Positions 10,082-18,532 of a DNA stretch of 64,000 nt are shown in pieces (position 1 is the stretch's first letter; every line of letters begins with the position of its first letter). The stretch is from Chryseobacterium salivictor (GTDB lineage: Bacteria > Bacteroidota > Bacteroidia > Flavobacteriales > Weeksellaceae). The notes under the pieces are model-generated. The model ran no database searches and was not told where the DNA came from. It worked only from the letters and a program-made list of their open reading frames with translations. Where the stretch lies: the NCBI RefSeq assembly GCF_004359195.1, contig NZ_CP037954.1, positions 1,364,001-1,428,000 on the forward strand. The letters run 5' to 3'. The translations under genes and the position numbers were made by a program.

Positions 10082-10244
10082 AAGCGGATAATCGAAGCAG
10101 GTATTGATCTATGATAAGAAGTTCAGGATGATTTAACAAAATTCAGATGAGAAATGAAAATCATTAAAATCCACCAAAAAAGTCGCAGGCCGCGAAACGG
10201 TGAAATAAAAAAAACTGAATGGCTGATCCGCCATCCCAAACTGA

Positions 10245-13043
10245 TTAATCTGTGATGCCGAATTTTTTAACTTCTACTTTCTTTTCTTTTACTTTGAGAA
10301 GGATATTTTCAAGAATTTTCACAACGCCTTGTTCGGCAACGGCAGACTCAATGTTTTTGTCTACATATACATTCTTCTGTAAAACCTGGCTTTCCAACGA
10401 GACGTGATAGGTTCCTAAGGGGATATAAGCCGTATATTCACCTGCTGCGTTGGTATAGAAAGTGAATATCTTGCCCGAGGTGTTTCTGAAAAGAACCGGT
10501 ATTCCCGCAAGGTGCTCCTGAACCTCATATTGAGTTTTCGAAGTTTTCTCATAGACAATTTTTCCTCTCATGATGGTTGTTTTTTCCAGCGGAAGAGTGA
10601 GGAATATTTCTTTCTGCTGCAGGTCTATTTTGCTGGCATCTCCATACCAATCATTCTCGATTGATTTCACCGTATATTCACCGTAAGGTACCTTTCGGTA
10701 TTTGATGTTGCCGTCATCGCCGGAAATAAAGATGGTATTGTTGATCTTTACTTTTACGCCTCCGGCAGGTTGGTCGGTCTCCGGTTCGTAAATATTATTA
10801 TTGTTAAGATCATAGTAAGTGAAAACCTTGATGCTTCCGTTTTTGTATTTCACGGTTTCATCACCTATGCTGGGTAAATCCTGAGAAACGCCAAGTTGGT
10901 AATATGTATTTCCGGTATCGAAACCATTTCGCGAATACCTGTTATAGTTATAGTTTGCGAAGATCTTGGTGGAGCGGAACAGGCGGTAATCGAAATTGGA
11001 GTTGAAGGAAAAACTTTTTCCTGATTGAGTGTCGAGATTAACCATGCTGCTGAGATTAAGATTCATCTTGTAGTTCAGGAGGGTGAGACGGTAGGTGGCT
11101 ACGGCTGAAAATTGTTCAGTTTCAGAACTTAAAACGCCATTGCGGTTTCCTTCATAAAGCAGGAAATTTCCATGCTGATAGGTGGTGCTGAGCATCAGGT
11201 TCCTGTGCTGCAGGTTGGCCTGAAAACTATAAATATGCCGCGGTTCTGTAATGTCCTGATAGTATGAAATGCCCTGTGCGTAAGTAAAGGTGATACGGTT
11301 GTTGTGGTCTGCTGTGCTGTAATTAAATGTAGTGGCCAGCGAGGCAGCATTAAATTGTGCAGGCAAGCGCGAAAAATAATCACCAACAAAAACATCTGAT
11401 TTTTCGGTGGATAATTGTGAAATCATATTCACTCCAATCCTTTTCGCAATGGTAAAATTAGAACCGAGCTCTGCCCGGTGCCTTTGCGCAAGCGAACTGA
11501 ACTGGTACAGCGATTCAATATTTCTGGGGTCATAAATATTAAGGCTGTAAGCTCCGTAAAGAGAGAATTTCTCAAAAGATCTGCTTAAGCGCTGTTCAGA
11601 GACCGTGCTGCCTCGTTTAATCCCCGGATAGTACCCGCTGCTGTGATAATTAGTAGAACTGAACGCATATTTGTCCCAGGTTTTACGGTAGTTGAGGCCT
11701 AAGGATACCGAAGATTGTGCATTGTTTTCGTCCGTTACGGATCGTGTATGACCATAACCAAGGTCGATGCCGTATGATTCATTTTTCCTGTTGTTGTATT
11801 CATATCCCCCTTTGATGATAAAGCTTTTTTGGAAAGGATCGGTGTCTAAAATCACTTCGCTATCCAGGGTTTTGTCTTCATCCATATGGTAGGCCGTTTT
11901 GGCAAATGCAGAATATCCACGCGGTAAATTATTTAACCGGACGGGATCGAAGATATTGTAGCTTTTTTCGACTGCTCCGGCAGTGATCAATGTTTTTCGC
12001 TCTGCATCCGGGGTATAGGTAAATTGCGCACCCCTTCCGTTCAGGGTAATCTCTAAATCAGAGCTGTTAAGGTTTCCAAGCTGTACGCCGAACTCTTTAT
12101 GCTCCAACTTCAGCCAGGAATTCTGAAACATCATTTTTGTGTCAAGACTGGGCCAGTAAGTTCCGTTAAGGTTTATCATGGCTTTGGTATTGCCTATGTT
12201 CACTTCTGTGCGGAGGTCAACATTGTGAGACGCTGAAAATTTATCAAAAGGATTACTTGTGCTCCAGGAAATATGATTTACGCTAAGACCGCGGTAATTA
12301 TTGTTCTGAAGCGGATCAATATACCTTCGGCTTCCTAAAGCATTCTGTACTGTCACCATAGTATTGCCGAAAAATTCTTTATTGCTGTTTGTGCCCGCAA
12401 CATTCACTGTAAAGATTTCCATTTTTAACAAATCGCGGTCAATAAGTTTTGAAAACACGACTTCCTGACTGGTGAAGGGGTTGAGGGTTACTTTTTTTTT
12501 CATAACCGTTTCGCTGCCCAGATATTGAGGAAAGGTCGCATAGATTTCTGCCTGCTCGGTTTGGTTACCTCCGTTGGTCACCTGAGACGATATTTTCAGC
12601 GAATCTCCCACGCGGTAGATAAGAATTTGCGGGTCATTTGCAGAGATCCTCAGGAGTCGCTTAGGTTCAACCGTCAGTACTGTTTCCCACGATGCCACTG
12701 TTTTTTGTGTGGAATCCTGCAAGTGCAGGGTGATAAGTGAAGAGCCTGCGGGCTGTCTTTTTTCAATAAAAATTTTAAAAGGAACAAAAACTTTTTCTTT
12801 GGGCTCAATTTTAATACGGATTTCCGTGTTCAGTACCCGTACGCCTTCGTCGGTTTTGGTTACAAGATGTACATCCTGAAGATTTTCGCTTTTGTTTTCA
12901 ATTCTGACCATTAAATTCCGTATCTCTCCATTTGCAACTACAATGGCTTTGTCGGTTTCAATGGATAGCACATCACTCTGGGAATAACCGAGTGTTGTTC
13001 CGAGTATGAAAAAGAAGCTAAGTATGGTCCTGAATGAGCCCAC
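10245..13043 (-). CDS. Usher-like outer-membrane beta-barrel protein with C-terminal SdrD/Cna-B-like domains
   Basis: 932 residues beginning at GTG 13043, six bases after the preceding gene stops. A signal peptide (~1-22) is followed by two Ig-like beta-sandwiches (~24-125 and ~126-235). A long stretch (~245-730) of alternating hydrophobic and aromatic strands with Asn/Gly/Tyr-rich turns looks like an outer-membrane barrel. Two further beta-sandwiches follow: an SdrD-B-like domain from ~735 (FTYYDLNNNNIYEP then QPAGGVKVKI) and a carboxypeptidase-regulatory-like one at ~825-910 (NAAGEYTAYIPLGTYHV). Periplasmic N-domain, barrel and two C-terminal sandwiches is the general plan of fimbrial ushers, and the partner genes fit. 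The inference is a secretion and assembly platform for the subunits encoded upstream. Sequence identity to classical FimD was not recognisable by eye; a simple surface barrel is the alternative. Confidence 0.6.
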   Translation of the reverse strand: MGSFRTILSFFFILGTTLGYSQSDVLSIETDKAIVVANGEIRNLMVRIENKSENLQDVHLVTKTDEGVRVLNTEIRIKIEPKEKVFVPFKIFIEKRQPAGSSLITLHLQDSTQKTVASWETVLTVEPKRLLRISANDPQILIYRVGDSLKISSQVTNGGNQTEQAEIYATFPQYLGSETVMKKKVTLNPFTSQEVVFSKLIDRDLLKMEIFTVNVAGTNSNKEFFGNTMVTVQNALGSRRYIDPLQNNNYRGLSVNHISWSTSNPFDKFSASHNVDLRTEVNIGNTKAMINLNGTYWPSLDTKMMFQNSWLKLEHKEFGVQLGNLNSSDLEITLNGRGAQFTYTPDAERKTLITAGAVEKSYNIFDPVRLNNLPRGYSAFAKTAYHMDEDKTLDSEVILDTDPFQKSFIIKGGYEYNNRKNESYGIDLGYGHTRSVTDENNAQSSVSLGLNYRKTWDKYAFSSTNYHSSGYYPGIKRGSTVSEQRLSRSFEKFSLYGAYSLNIYDPRNIESLYQFSSLAQRHRAELGSNFTIAKRIGVNMISQLSTEKSDVFVGDYFSRLPAQFNAASLATTFNYSTADHNNRITFTYAQGISYYQDITEPRHIYSFQANLQHRNLMLSTTYQHGNFLLYEGNRNGVLSSETEQFSAVATYRLTLLNYKMNLNLSSMVNLDTQSGKSFSFNSNFDYRLFRSTKIFANYNYNRYSRNGFDTGNTYYQLGVSQDLPSIGDETVKYKNGSIKVFTYYDLNNNNIYEPETDQPAGGVKVKINNTIFISGDDGNIKYRKVPYGEYTVKSIENDWYGDASKIDLQQKEIFLTLPLEKTTIMRGKIVYEKTSKTQYEVQEHLAGIPVLFRNTSGKIFTFYTNAAGEYTAYIPLGTYHVSLESQVLQKNVYVDKNIESAVAEQGVVKILENILLKVKEKKVEVKKFGITD

Positions 13044-13049
13044 AGTGAT

Positions 13050-14066
13050 TTATTGAGGAATCATGGTATAGACCAGGGTTCCTGAGTATTGTTCGGATGA
13101 TTTGTTGAAAAATGTAGGATCCCCAGCCTGTGTGGAGTAAATCGTGTCAAAGAATTTGGCTGTGCTGTGTAAGCCGCTGGTTAGTACATTCTGCTGCGAA
13201 CTGGAAAGATTTACTGTTCCGGTAACAGTCTGGGTTTGACTGTCGCGTACACTTAATTTGACGGCATTTACCGGCAGGGTTTTGTTGGTGCTGCTGATCA
13301 GGTTGGTGTTGAGCGTATTTACCCGTACTACGTACGGCGTATTTGAGAATGTAGAAAATGCTTTGATTAAGGTTTTGGAAACGCCATTTGCATAATCATT
13401 CGCTGTTTTAAATTCCAGCAGAACATTTTTTGCGGTTTGGTCAAACTGAATGCCGTAAGTGGGAGAGTTTGGAGGGGGGCCACTAGGCATAATCTGCATC
13501 TCAAATCTAAGCGGTGCCGACGCCTGCAATTCTCCCTTCGCATTCTTAAGTTCTATCATTAGATTAATTACATAATTTTGCGCAGAGTAGTACTCCTGCA
13601 GGTAGGCGCCACCATCGATAATAAGATGATAATTCAGGTTTGTCGAAAAATATTTATTATTGACCTGGAAACTGTACTTTGAGTTCTTCACCAGATCTGT
13701 AGTATTTAAAGCCGGAAATGGAACTGGGCTTGTTATAAGACCCATATTTCCTGGAGTGGGATAGACCCCATCTGAATTGGGTCCGTTACTGGTGAGGTAA
13801 CTGAACTGAAACTTCAAGCTGGAAGGAGGGAAATTCTTGGAGCCATTGGTAATATTCCCATTTACACGGAAAGACAGGGTCCATTCCTTCATTTGATTTC
13901 CCTGAGAATCCTGCAATTCCAGAAAAATTACAGAATGGTTATTAACCTGCAGTCCATTATAATTTTGTACGCCGGCCCAGCCAGGTGCCCACGAGGTGAC
14001 TTTTACTGGCTGTGCGCTATAAATAGCGGTCCATAGTATACTGATAAAAAGCAAAGTCTTATTCAT
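13050..14066 (-). CDS. Two-domain tip-adhesin-like fimbrial protein
   Basis: 338 residues from ATG 14066 (an ATG two codons upstream is also possible). It has signal peptide MNKTLLFISILWTAIYSA. Residues ~20-190 form a unique beta-rich N-terminal domain. From ~195 on it carries the same module as the two small subunits of this locus: the FKTANDYANGVSKTLIK segment aligns with the DYKTSADYLNGVNKTEVD segment of the main subunit, and the ends YSGTLVYTMIPQ and YTANLVYSIIAK match. N-terminal binding domain plus C-terminal pilin domain is the FimH-type plan, so I infer a tip adhesin. The chaperone stop codon overlaps its start, which indicates translational coupling. No named family was recognised. 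Confidence 0.55.
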   Translation of the reverse strand: MNKTLLFISILWTAIYSAQPVKVTSWAPGWAGVQNYNGLQVNNHSVIFLELQDSQGNQMKEWTLSFRVNGNITNGSKNFPPSSLKFQFSYLTSNGPNSDGVYPTPGNMGLITSPVPFPALNTTDLVKNSKYSFQVNNKYFSTNLNYHLIIDGGAYLQEYYSAQNYVINLMIELKNAKGELQASAPLRFEMQIMPSGPPPNSPTYGIQFDQTAKNVLLEFKTANDYANGVSKTLIKAFSTFSNTPYVVRVNTLNTNLISSTNKTLPVNAVKLSVRDSQTQTVTGTVNLSSSQQNVLTSGLHSTAKFFDTIYSTQAGDPTFFNKSSEQYSGTLVYTMIPQ

Positions 14067-14853
14067 ATGCAAAAGCCAGTTCGGCCATTTTTATCGTATC
14101 ATCGTCGCCATAAGACAGGGTGGATGAAGCAGTGTATTTTCCGGGTTTTAAATTTTTCGGTAGCGGAACCGTTACGTTTCTTCGGTCACCGGGAAGGGTG
14201 TAGATAATCTGATCGGCGAGTTCGTATTTGGTGCCGTCGTTCACATTCACCATTTCTGTAATTACCGTACCGTCGGTCCAGGTATTTCCTGTATTCTGCA
14301 AAGAAAGATCCAGATTTCTGGCTTTCTTTTCGAACCGGTAATCATTAAATTCGATATTGGGATTTGCTGGCGTGTTGTAGCGGTGGTAAATCTTGACCCC
14401 CGATCTTAAACTTACCTTTACAAGAGCGCCCTGTTCGAATGAATCTACAGGATTGGTCTGCGTAATGAAAAGCAGAGCGGTATGTACTTCCACCGAATCG
14501 GTTTGGGCCGGGGCGGTAAGTGTAACTTCAAGCTCATGGGTTTCCCCTGGCGGAAGTGTAAAATAAGATTGCGGCTTTACCGTAATCCATGAGGTTGCAG
14601 AATTTGGCAGTGTCCCGGGTTCGGCCATGATGTTATTCCCACTTTCTTCGTATTGCCAGTCGCTTAGTGAAACGGTCAGATTTAAAGAAGTGCTTTTGCT
14701 CGTATTAGTCACCAGAATCCTGTTCACCGTGGATTCCCCGGCGACAGAAGTTACATACGTTCTTGGTGGGCTTACACTCAATCCTGTCTGGCCCTGAACG
14801 GTAGCAAAGGGAACCAGCAACAGGAAAAAAAGAGATTGGAATGGATTCTTCAT
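14059..14853 (-). CDS. Periplasmic fimbrial chaperone-like protein (PapD-like)
   Basis: 264 residues from ATG 14853 with signal peptide MKNPFQSLFFLLLVPFATVQ. A further ATG at 14871 lies inside a terminator-like hairpin and is disfavoured. Two Ig-like domains are visible: ~23-150 begins GLSVSPPRTYV and contains RILVTNTSKS, ISVLP-like PGTLPNSATSWITVKPQ, and the LPPGETHELEVTLTAP strand pair followed by a hydrophobic HTALLFITQ strand; ~155-264 is the second sandwich. This layout, with the alternating hydrophobic strand closing domain 1, is that of donor-strand fimbrial chaperones. It would bind and protect the neighbouring subunits in the periplasm. Classical conserved residues of PapD are not evident, so the assignment is moderate. 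Confidence 0.62.
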   Translation of the reverse strand: MKNPFQSLFFLLLVPFATVQGQTGLSVSPPRTYVTSVAGESTVNRILVTNTSKSTSLNLTVSLSDWQYEESGNNIMAEPGTLPNSATSWITVKPQSYFTLPPGETHELEVTLTAPAQTDSVEVHTALLFITQTNPVDSFEQGALVKVSLRSGVKIYHRYNTPANPNIEFNDYRFEKKARNLDLSLQNTGNTWTDGTVITEMVNVNDGTKYELADQIIYTLPGDRRNVTVPLPKNLKPGKYTASSTLSYGDDDTIKMAELAFAYE

Positions 14854-14863
14854 ATAATTGAAA

Positions 14864-14896
14864 AAAGACAATTTAAGAGCGTCTTAAATTGTCTTT
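14864..14896 (-). terminator. Intercistronic hairpin/attenuator between main subunit and chaperone genes
   Basis: Perfect 15-bp inverted repeat (14864-14878 with 14882-14896) with a 3-nt loop, followed on the minus strand by a TTTTTT run. It lies 18 nt after the main subunit's stop and just before the chaperone start. It would terminate most transcripts after the subunit gene and stabilise its mRNA. Confidence 0.8.
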
Positions 14897-14914
14897 AGAG
14901 ATATTGAAAATAGA

Positions 14915-15457
14915 TTACTTTGCGATAATAGAGTACACTAGATTCGCTGTGTATGTTGTATTTGCACCAGCCACAACACGCGATAAATAGTCATTATTAC
15001 CTGCTGCTTTGTAATTAACACTGATGTTTCCACTTCCCGCGGCAGTACTTCCGCCAATGATCTGCTCAGTCGCTGAAAGAGTTACTTCTGAAGTCGGTGT
15101 AAATATTAAAGGAGTTGTTCCAGTAGTGGTTCCTTGAGAAGCGATAATTTTAATGTCTGATAATGGAATTGCAGTTCCTGCTCCTGTTAACTCAGTACTA
15201 GTTGACTTTACTTTTACATCGAATGCTCCGGTACTGAATACGTTTAAATGATCAACTTCCGTCTTGTTAACACCATTTAAGTAATCTGCTGAAGTTTTGT
15301 AGTCTAAGTCTACTACTTTTGATGGGTTCACCACGATAGACTGCAAAGGGTAAAGGTTAACGTTAAGTGTTACATCTCCAGTTGCAGGTCCTGCGGTTTG
15401 TGCATTAGCTGCAAATAATCCTCCTAAGAACATTGCGAATAAAATTCCTTTTTTCAT
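14915..15457 (-). CDS. Pilin-like major subunit (A)
   Basis: 180 residues from ATG 15457; an upstream ATG at 15484 would prepend nine mostly Gln/Lys residues before the signal peptide MKKGILFAMFLGGLFAANA. The mature ~160 residues are Cys-free, Thr/Ser/Ala-rich and beta-structured. They start with an alternating strand (VTLNVNLYPLQSIVV) and end YTANLVYSIIAK. It shares the DYxxGV, HLxxxST and C-terminal VYSI patterns with the genes at 15824-16369 and 13050-14066. Small size, low complexity, its own promoter and the strong hairpin right behind it suggest the abundant structural subunit of a surface fibre. No named family was recognised with certainty. Confidence 0.6.
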   Translation of the reverse strand: MKKGILFAMFLGGLFAANAQTAGPATGDVTLNVNLYPLQSIVVNPSKVVDLDYKTSADYLNGVNKTEVDHLNVFSTGAFDVKVKSTSTELTGAGTAIPLSDIKIIASQGTTTGTTPLIFTPTSEVTLSATEQIIGGSTAAGSGNISVNYKAAGNNDYLSRVVAGANTTYTANLVYSIIAK

Positions 15458-15484
15458 AATTTTTTTTTGTTGTTGTTGTTTCAA

Positions 15485-15823
15485 ATGTTGTTGGTAAGCT
15501 AGGTGCTTTTTTGATGGTGCAAATGTAATGTGCTACTAATTAAAGTACTTTATGAAAAAAAACAAATAACTTATGCATTTGTTCATTCAGCCGTCTATTG
15601 CGGTTTTTGCTTTTATCAATGATTTTTTTTGCGTTATTCTCTATTTTAATACCATTCGGTTTGTTCCTTTTCAGGCGACTGCATTTTCAGCCTGAAATTT
15701 TTACGAGGTATAAATATGAAACAGCACCGCTTTTCCCGCTGATTTGGTCAGAAGGAAATAAAAGGAAATGGAAAATAAACGGAAAGTGCGAATGCTCCCT
15801 AGCAACTGCCTGCTACCCGAAAT
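15485..15823. other. Regulatory intergenic region between the two subunit genes
   Basis: About 340 bp without a credible gene. It holds the -7 box at 15520-15527, a 10-bp palindrome AAAGTACTTT at 15543-15552 and an inverted repeat CAAAT-N9-ATTTG at 15563-15581. These are candidate binding sites for the AraC-type protein of the locus; that is an inference. Confidence 0.4.
15520..15527 (-). promoter_or_regulatory. -7 box of the main subunit gene
   Basis: TACATTTG on the minus strand, 62 nt before the start at 15457. No good -33 box is seen, which would fit an activator-dependent promoter. Confidence 0.45.
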
Positions 15824-16369
15824 TTATTGGGGTTCAATACTATAGACTACCTGAGTGGTATATACCGTTGGATTCTGGTTCTTGGTAAAGAGATTGAGGT
15901 ATTTGTTATCTCCTTTTGCAGTGTAATTAATATTAAATGCTTTACTTGCTCCCGCAGGGCTTGAAATAAGTTCCCCAAAAGAAGCCGACAGCTGTACCGG
16001 GGCAGAGATAAATGATTCGTAGCCAGTGGTGGTGCCTTTACTTGCTGTAACTGTGATATCACCTGCGTCAATTCCGGCAGCACTGTTTGCGGCTGACTGC
16101 AGCCTAGGGTCCGCAGTCTTTACGCGGATTACGTAGCCTCCCGTGCTGTAGATCTGTAAATGGTTTTCTTTGTTGAGGCTGACGCCCTTGCTGTAATCCT
16201 CTCTGGTTCTGTATTCCAGATTTACGGTTTGATCAGCAGTATTGATCGTCAGGGTTTGAACGGGATGCAAAACAATATTCAGGACTGCAGCACCGTCACT
16301 CTGAGCAGTTAAATTTTTCGCAAACAGTGCGGTAAGCAGCATGAAACTGAAAGTTATAATGTTTTTCAT
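15824..16369 (-). CDS. Pilin-like minor subunit (B)
   Basis: 181 residues with signal peptide MKNIITFSFMLLTALFAKN. The mature part is beta-rich and Cys-free and aligns along its whole length with subunit A: LNIVLHPVQTLTI against LNVNLYPLQSIVV, DYSKGVSLNKENHLQIYSTG against DYLNGVNKTEVDHLNVFSTG, ending YTTQVVYSIEPQ. It begins 21 nt after the stop of the AraC-type gene, so the two are probably co-transcribed. Its separation from subunit A by 340 bp with an extra promoter suggests lower or differently timed expression, for instance an adaptor or alternative pilin. This role is inferred. Confidence 0.55.
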   Translation of the reverse strand: MKNIITFSFMLLTALFAKNLTAQSDGAAVLNIVLHPVQTLTINTADQTVNLEYRTREDYSKGVSLNKENHLQIYSTGGYVIRVKTADPRLQSAANSAAGIDAGDITVTASKGTTTGYESFISAPVQLSASFGELISSPAGASKAFNINYTAKGDNKYLNLFTKNQNPTVYTTQVVYSIEPQ

Positions 16370-16390
16370 GGCACAAAATATTGATTGTAA

Positions 16391-17236
16391 CTAAGAAAGT
16401 TTTGTCCGAAGATTTGGGATCTGGCTTACAGCACGGTCACGGAACTCACTGGGTGAACAGTCTGTGTGCTTACGGAAGAAATTACTGAAATTGCTCTCTT
16501 CTGAAAATCCTAATTCCTGACTAATAATCTTGATGGGAGTTTCTGTCCCCCGAAGTAGTCTTTTGGCTTTTTCCAACGCCTTGGCGGTAATGAACCGTTT
16601 CGCGGTACATCCGTACATTGTTTGCACCGCGTTATCCAGTGTCCGTTTGGAAATATTGAGTTTCTCTGCGTAATATTCCATAGTAAAGCTAAATGTTGTT
16701 TCTTTCTGCAAGAGATAAATAAAGTCATTTGTTATCTCTTTCTCATAGCTTTCTTTTCGGTATTCCTCCAACTTGGGATCGTAGTCCATCAATGAGCGGA
16801 TCAGGATGAATTCCAAAAAGTTGAGAAACAGATTTTTGGTAAACAGTTTATTGATGAACTTTTCCTGAGTGGGTTGGTAATAATATTTCAAGATTGATTC
16901 ATAGGGCATAAAGTTATTTGGTACAGCCCAGCCCAGTGGATCTCTGAAAAATATTCCCTTCTTGATGTGTTGCAGAAACTCCAGCCTGTCTATGAAAAGA
17001 TCGACTTTAAACCATATCAGTATAGCGTGTTTGGTTTCACCCATAAACTGAACCGTACTTTCCGGAGGAATAAAATAGAAGGTTTCGGGAGTTATGTTTA
17101 CTACATTATCGAAAATAAGCAGGTGTACATTTTCTGTTGCAGAATACAAGATGGAATATCCTGAAAAATTAATCATCTTATCTTCGTCCTGTATATCTGT
17201 AAGGGCGCTAAGTCCCCAATCTCTTAAAGTTATCAT
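16391..17236 (-). CDS. AraC-family transcriptional regulator
   Basis: 281 residues, cytoplasmic. The C-terminal ~100 residues are the paired helix-turn-helix of AraC/XylS: MEYYAEKLNISKRTLDN then TPIKIISQELGFSEESNFSNFFRKHTDCSPSEFR, split below twenty-residue units in the family as helix 3 and helix 6. The N-terminal ~170 residues form a cupin-like sensing region (FYFIPPESTVQFMG). Its position at the head of the fibre locus, 21 nt from subunit B, makes it the likely local regulator, presumably acting in the intergenic region at 15485-15823. No effector can be deduced. Confidence 0.85.
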   Translation of the reverse strand: MITLRDWGLSALTDIQDEDKMINFSGYSILYSATENVHLLIFDNVVNITPETFYFIPPESTVQFMGETKHAILIWFKVDLFIDRLEFLQHIKKGIFFRDPLGWAVPNNFMPYESILKYYYQPTQEKFINKLFTKNLFLNFLEFILIRSLMDYDPKLEEYRKESYEKEITNDFIYLLQKETTFSFTMEYYAEKLNISKRTLDNAVQTMYGCTAKRFITAKALEKAKRLLRGTETPIKIISQELGFSEESNFSNFFRKHTDCSPSEFRDRAVSQIPNLRTKLS

Positions 17237-17327
17237 TAACTGTGTTTATAATTGTCTTTATCTCCGTGTTGAAGAATAATATTATAAATATAGTGAAAAT
17301 TTACTAATAAAACTAAGCTAAAGTGAT

Positions 17328-18413
17328 TTATCTCATAAATTCCTCAAAAGGAATTTTAAGCTGCACAGAAATCTGCTTCTTTTCCTGGGTGTTCAGATTG
17401 GAAAGTGATAATCCCAGCAGACGCACGGGTTTGTCAAAAGGTCGGAGTCCCCAAAGGTTTTGAGCAGTTTCGTAGAAGTCCTGAGCATTGTCAAAATATA
17501 CTTCCTGTGTTTTGCTGCGGGTATAAACGGTGAAATCTTTATATTTAATCTTGAGTGTTAAAGACTTTCCTTTGATTTCTTTTTTAGAAAGCCGCGCTTC
17601 CAGTTCATCGCTGATGATTTGCAACTGCTTAAAAACAGCATCTTCATCCAAAAGATTTTCCCAGAAAGTTTCTTCCACCGCGACACTTTTCTGGATTCGG
17701 TGAGGTTTTACTTCGCTTTTGTGAATTCCGCGAACCACGTTGTAATAGTAGTTCCCTGCCTTTCCGAAAAGCCGAATCAGTTCTTCCAGTGATTTTTCCT
17801 TTAATTCCTTACCGGTGAAAATATGAAGTTCGTGCATTTTGTTGGCCGTCACTTTTCCGATTCCGTAGAATTTCTCAATCGGAAGCTTTTCCATGAACTC
17901 AAGAATCTGGGTCGGATGAATGGTTTTCTGTCCGTTGGGTTTGCGGTAATCGGAAGCGACTTTTGCCAGAAATTTATTCACCGAAATCCCCGCAGAAGCT
18001 GTAAGACCGGTTTCTTCGAAAATACGGGTTCTTATTTGTCGCGCGATTTCCTGTGCAGATCCGATGCCTTTTTTATTTTCTGTAACGTCCAGATAAGCTT
18101 CATCCAAAGAAAGCGGTTCTACCAAATCGGTGAATTCATAAAATATCTTTCTGATCTGTTGTGAAATTTCTTTGTAGCGATGAAAACGGGGTTTTACCAC
18201 AATCAGATGCGGGCATTTTTCTAAAGCAATTTTCCCTGGCATCGCAGAACGGATTCCGTATTTTCGGGCTTCATAACTTGCTGCAGCCACCACGCCATAT
18301 TGTCCACCACCGACCACCAAAGGTTTTCCTTTCAGTTCAGGAAAATCATGCTGTTCTACAGAAGCGTAAAACGCATCCATATCTACATGAATAATTTTTC
18401 GGTCGGTTTGCAT
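17328..18413 (-). CDS. dinB: DNA polymerase IV
   Basis: 361 residues, Y-family translesion polymerase. Catalytic carboxylates are in IIHVDMDAFYASVEQ at the N-terminus and PLSLDEAYLDV near residue 100. The thumb HhH motif is IEKFYGIGKVTANKM, and a little-finger domain follows. The length is normal. It replicates past damaged bases with low fidelity. No SOS box could be identified, and Bacteroidota LexA sites are not well enough known to me to search. It is a single gene, divergent from the NYN-domain gene. Confidence 0.95.
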   Translation of the reverse strand: MQTDRKIIHVDMDAFYASVEQHDFPELKGKPLVVGGGQYGVVAAASYEARKYGIRSAMPGKIALEKCPHLIVVKPRFHRYKEISQQIRKIFYEFTDLVEPLSLDEAYLDVTENKKGIGSAQEIARQIRTRIFEETGLTASAGISVNKFLAKVASDYRKPNGQKTIHPTQILEFMEKLPIEKFYGIGKVTANKMHELHIFTGKELKEKSLEELIRLFGKAGNYYYNVVRGIHKSEVKPHRIQKSVAVEETFWENLLDEDAVFKQLQIISDELEARLSKKEIKGKSLTLKIKYKDFTVYTRSKTQEVYFDNAQDFYETAQNLWGLRPFDKPVRLLGLSLSNLNTQEKKQISVQLKIPFEEFMR

Positions 18414-18478
18414 GGTGTAAAATTATAAAATGAGATTGGCATCCCCATTAATTATTATGGCTTTAAGAAAAAATGGTG

Positions 18479-18486
18479 TAAATTTG
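18479..18486 (+). promoter_or_regulatory. -7 box of the NYN-domain gene
   Basis: TAAATTTG, 46 nt before the ATG at 18533. Confidence 0.4.
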
Positions 18487-18532
18487 GATATAGGCAGCAA
18501 CAAATTATAGACTTAAAAAAAATAAAACTAAT

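Noticed and set aside
15598..15888. A 96-codon plus-strand ORF in the spacer of the fibre locus
   Set aside because: It overlaps the end of subunit B on the other strand, has no signal or domain and lacks a promoter box.
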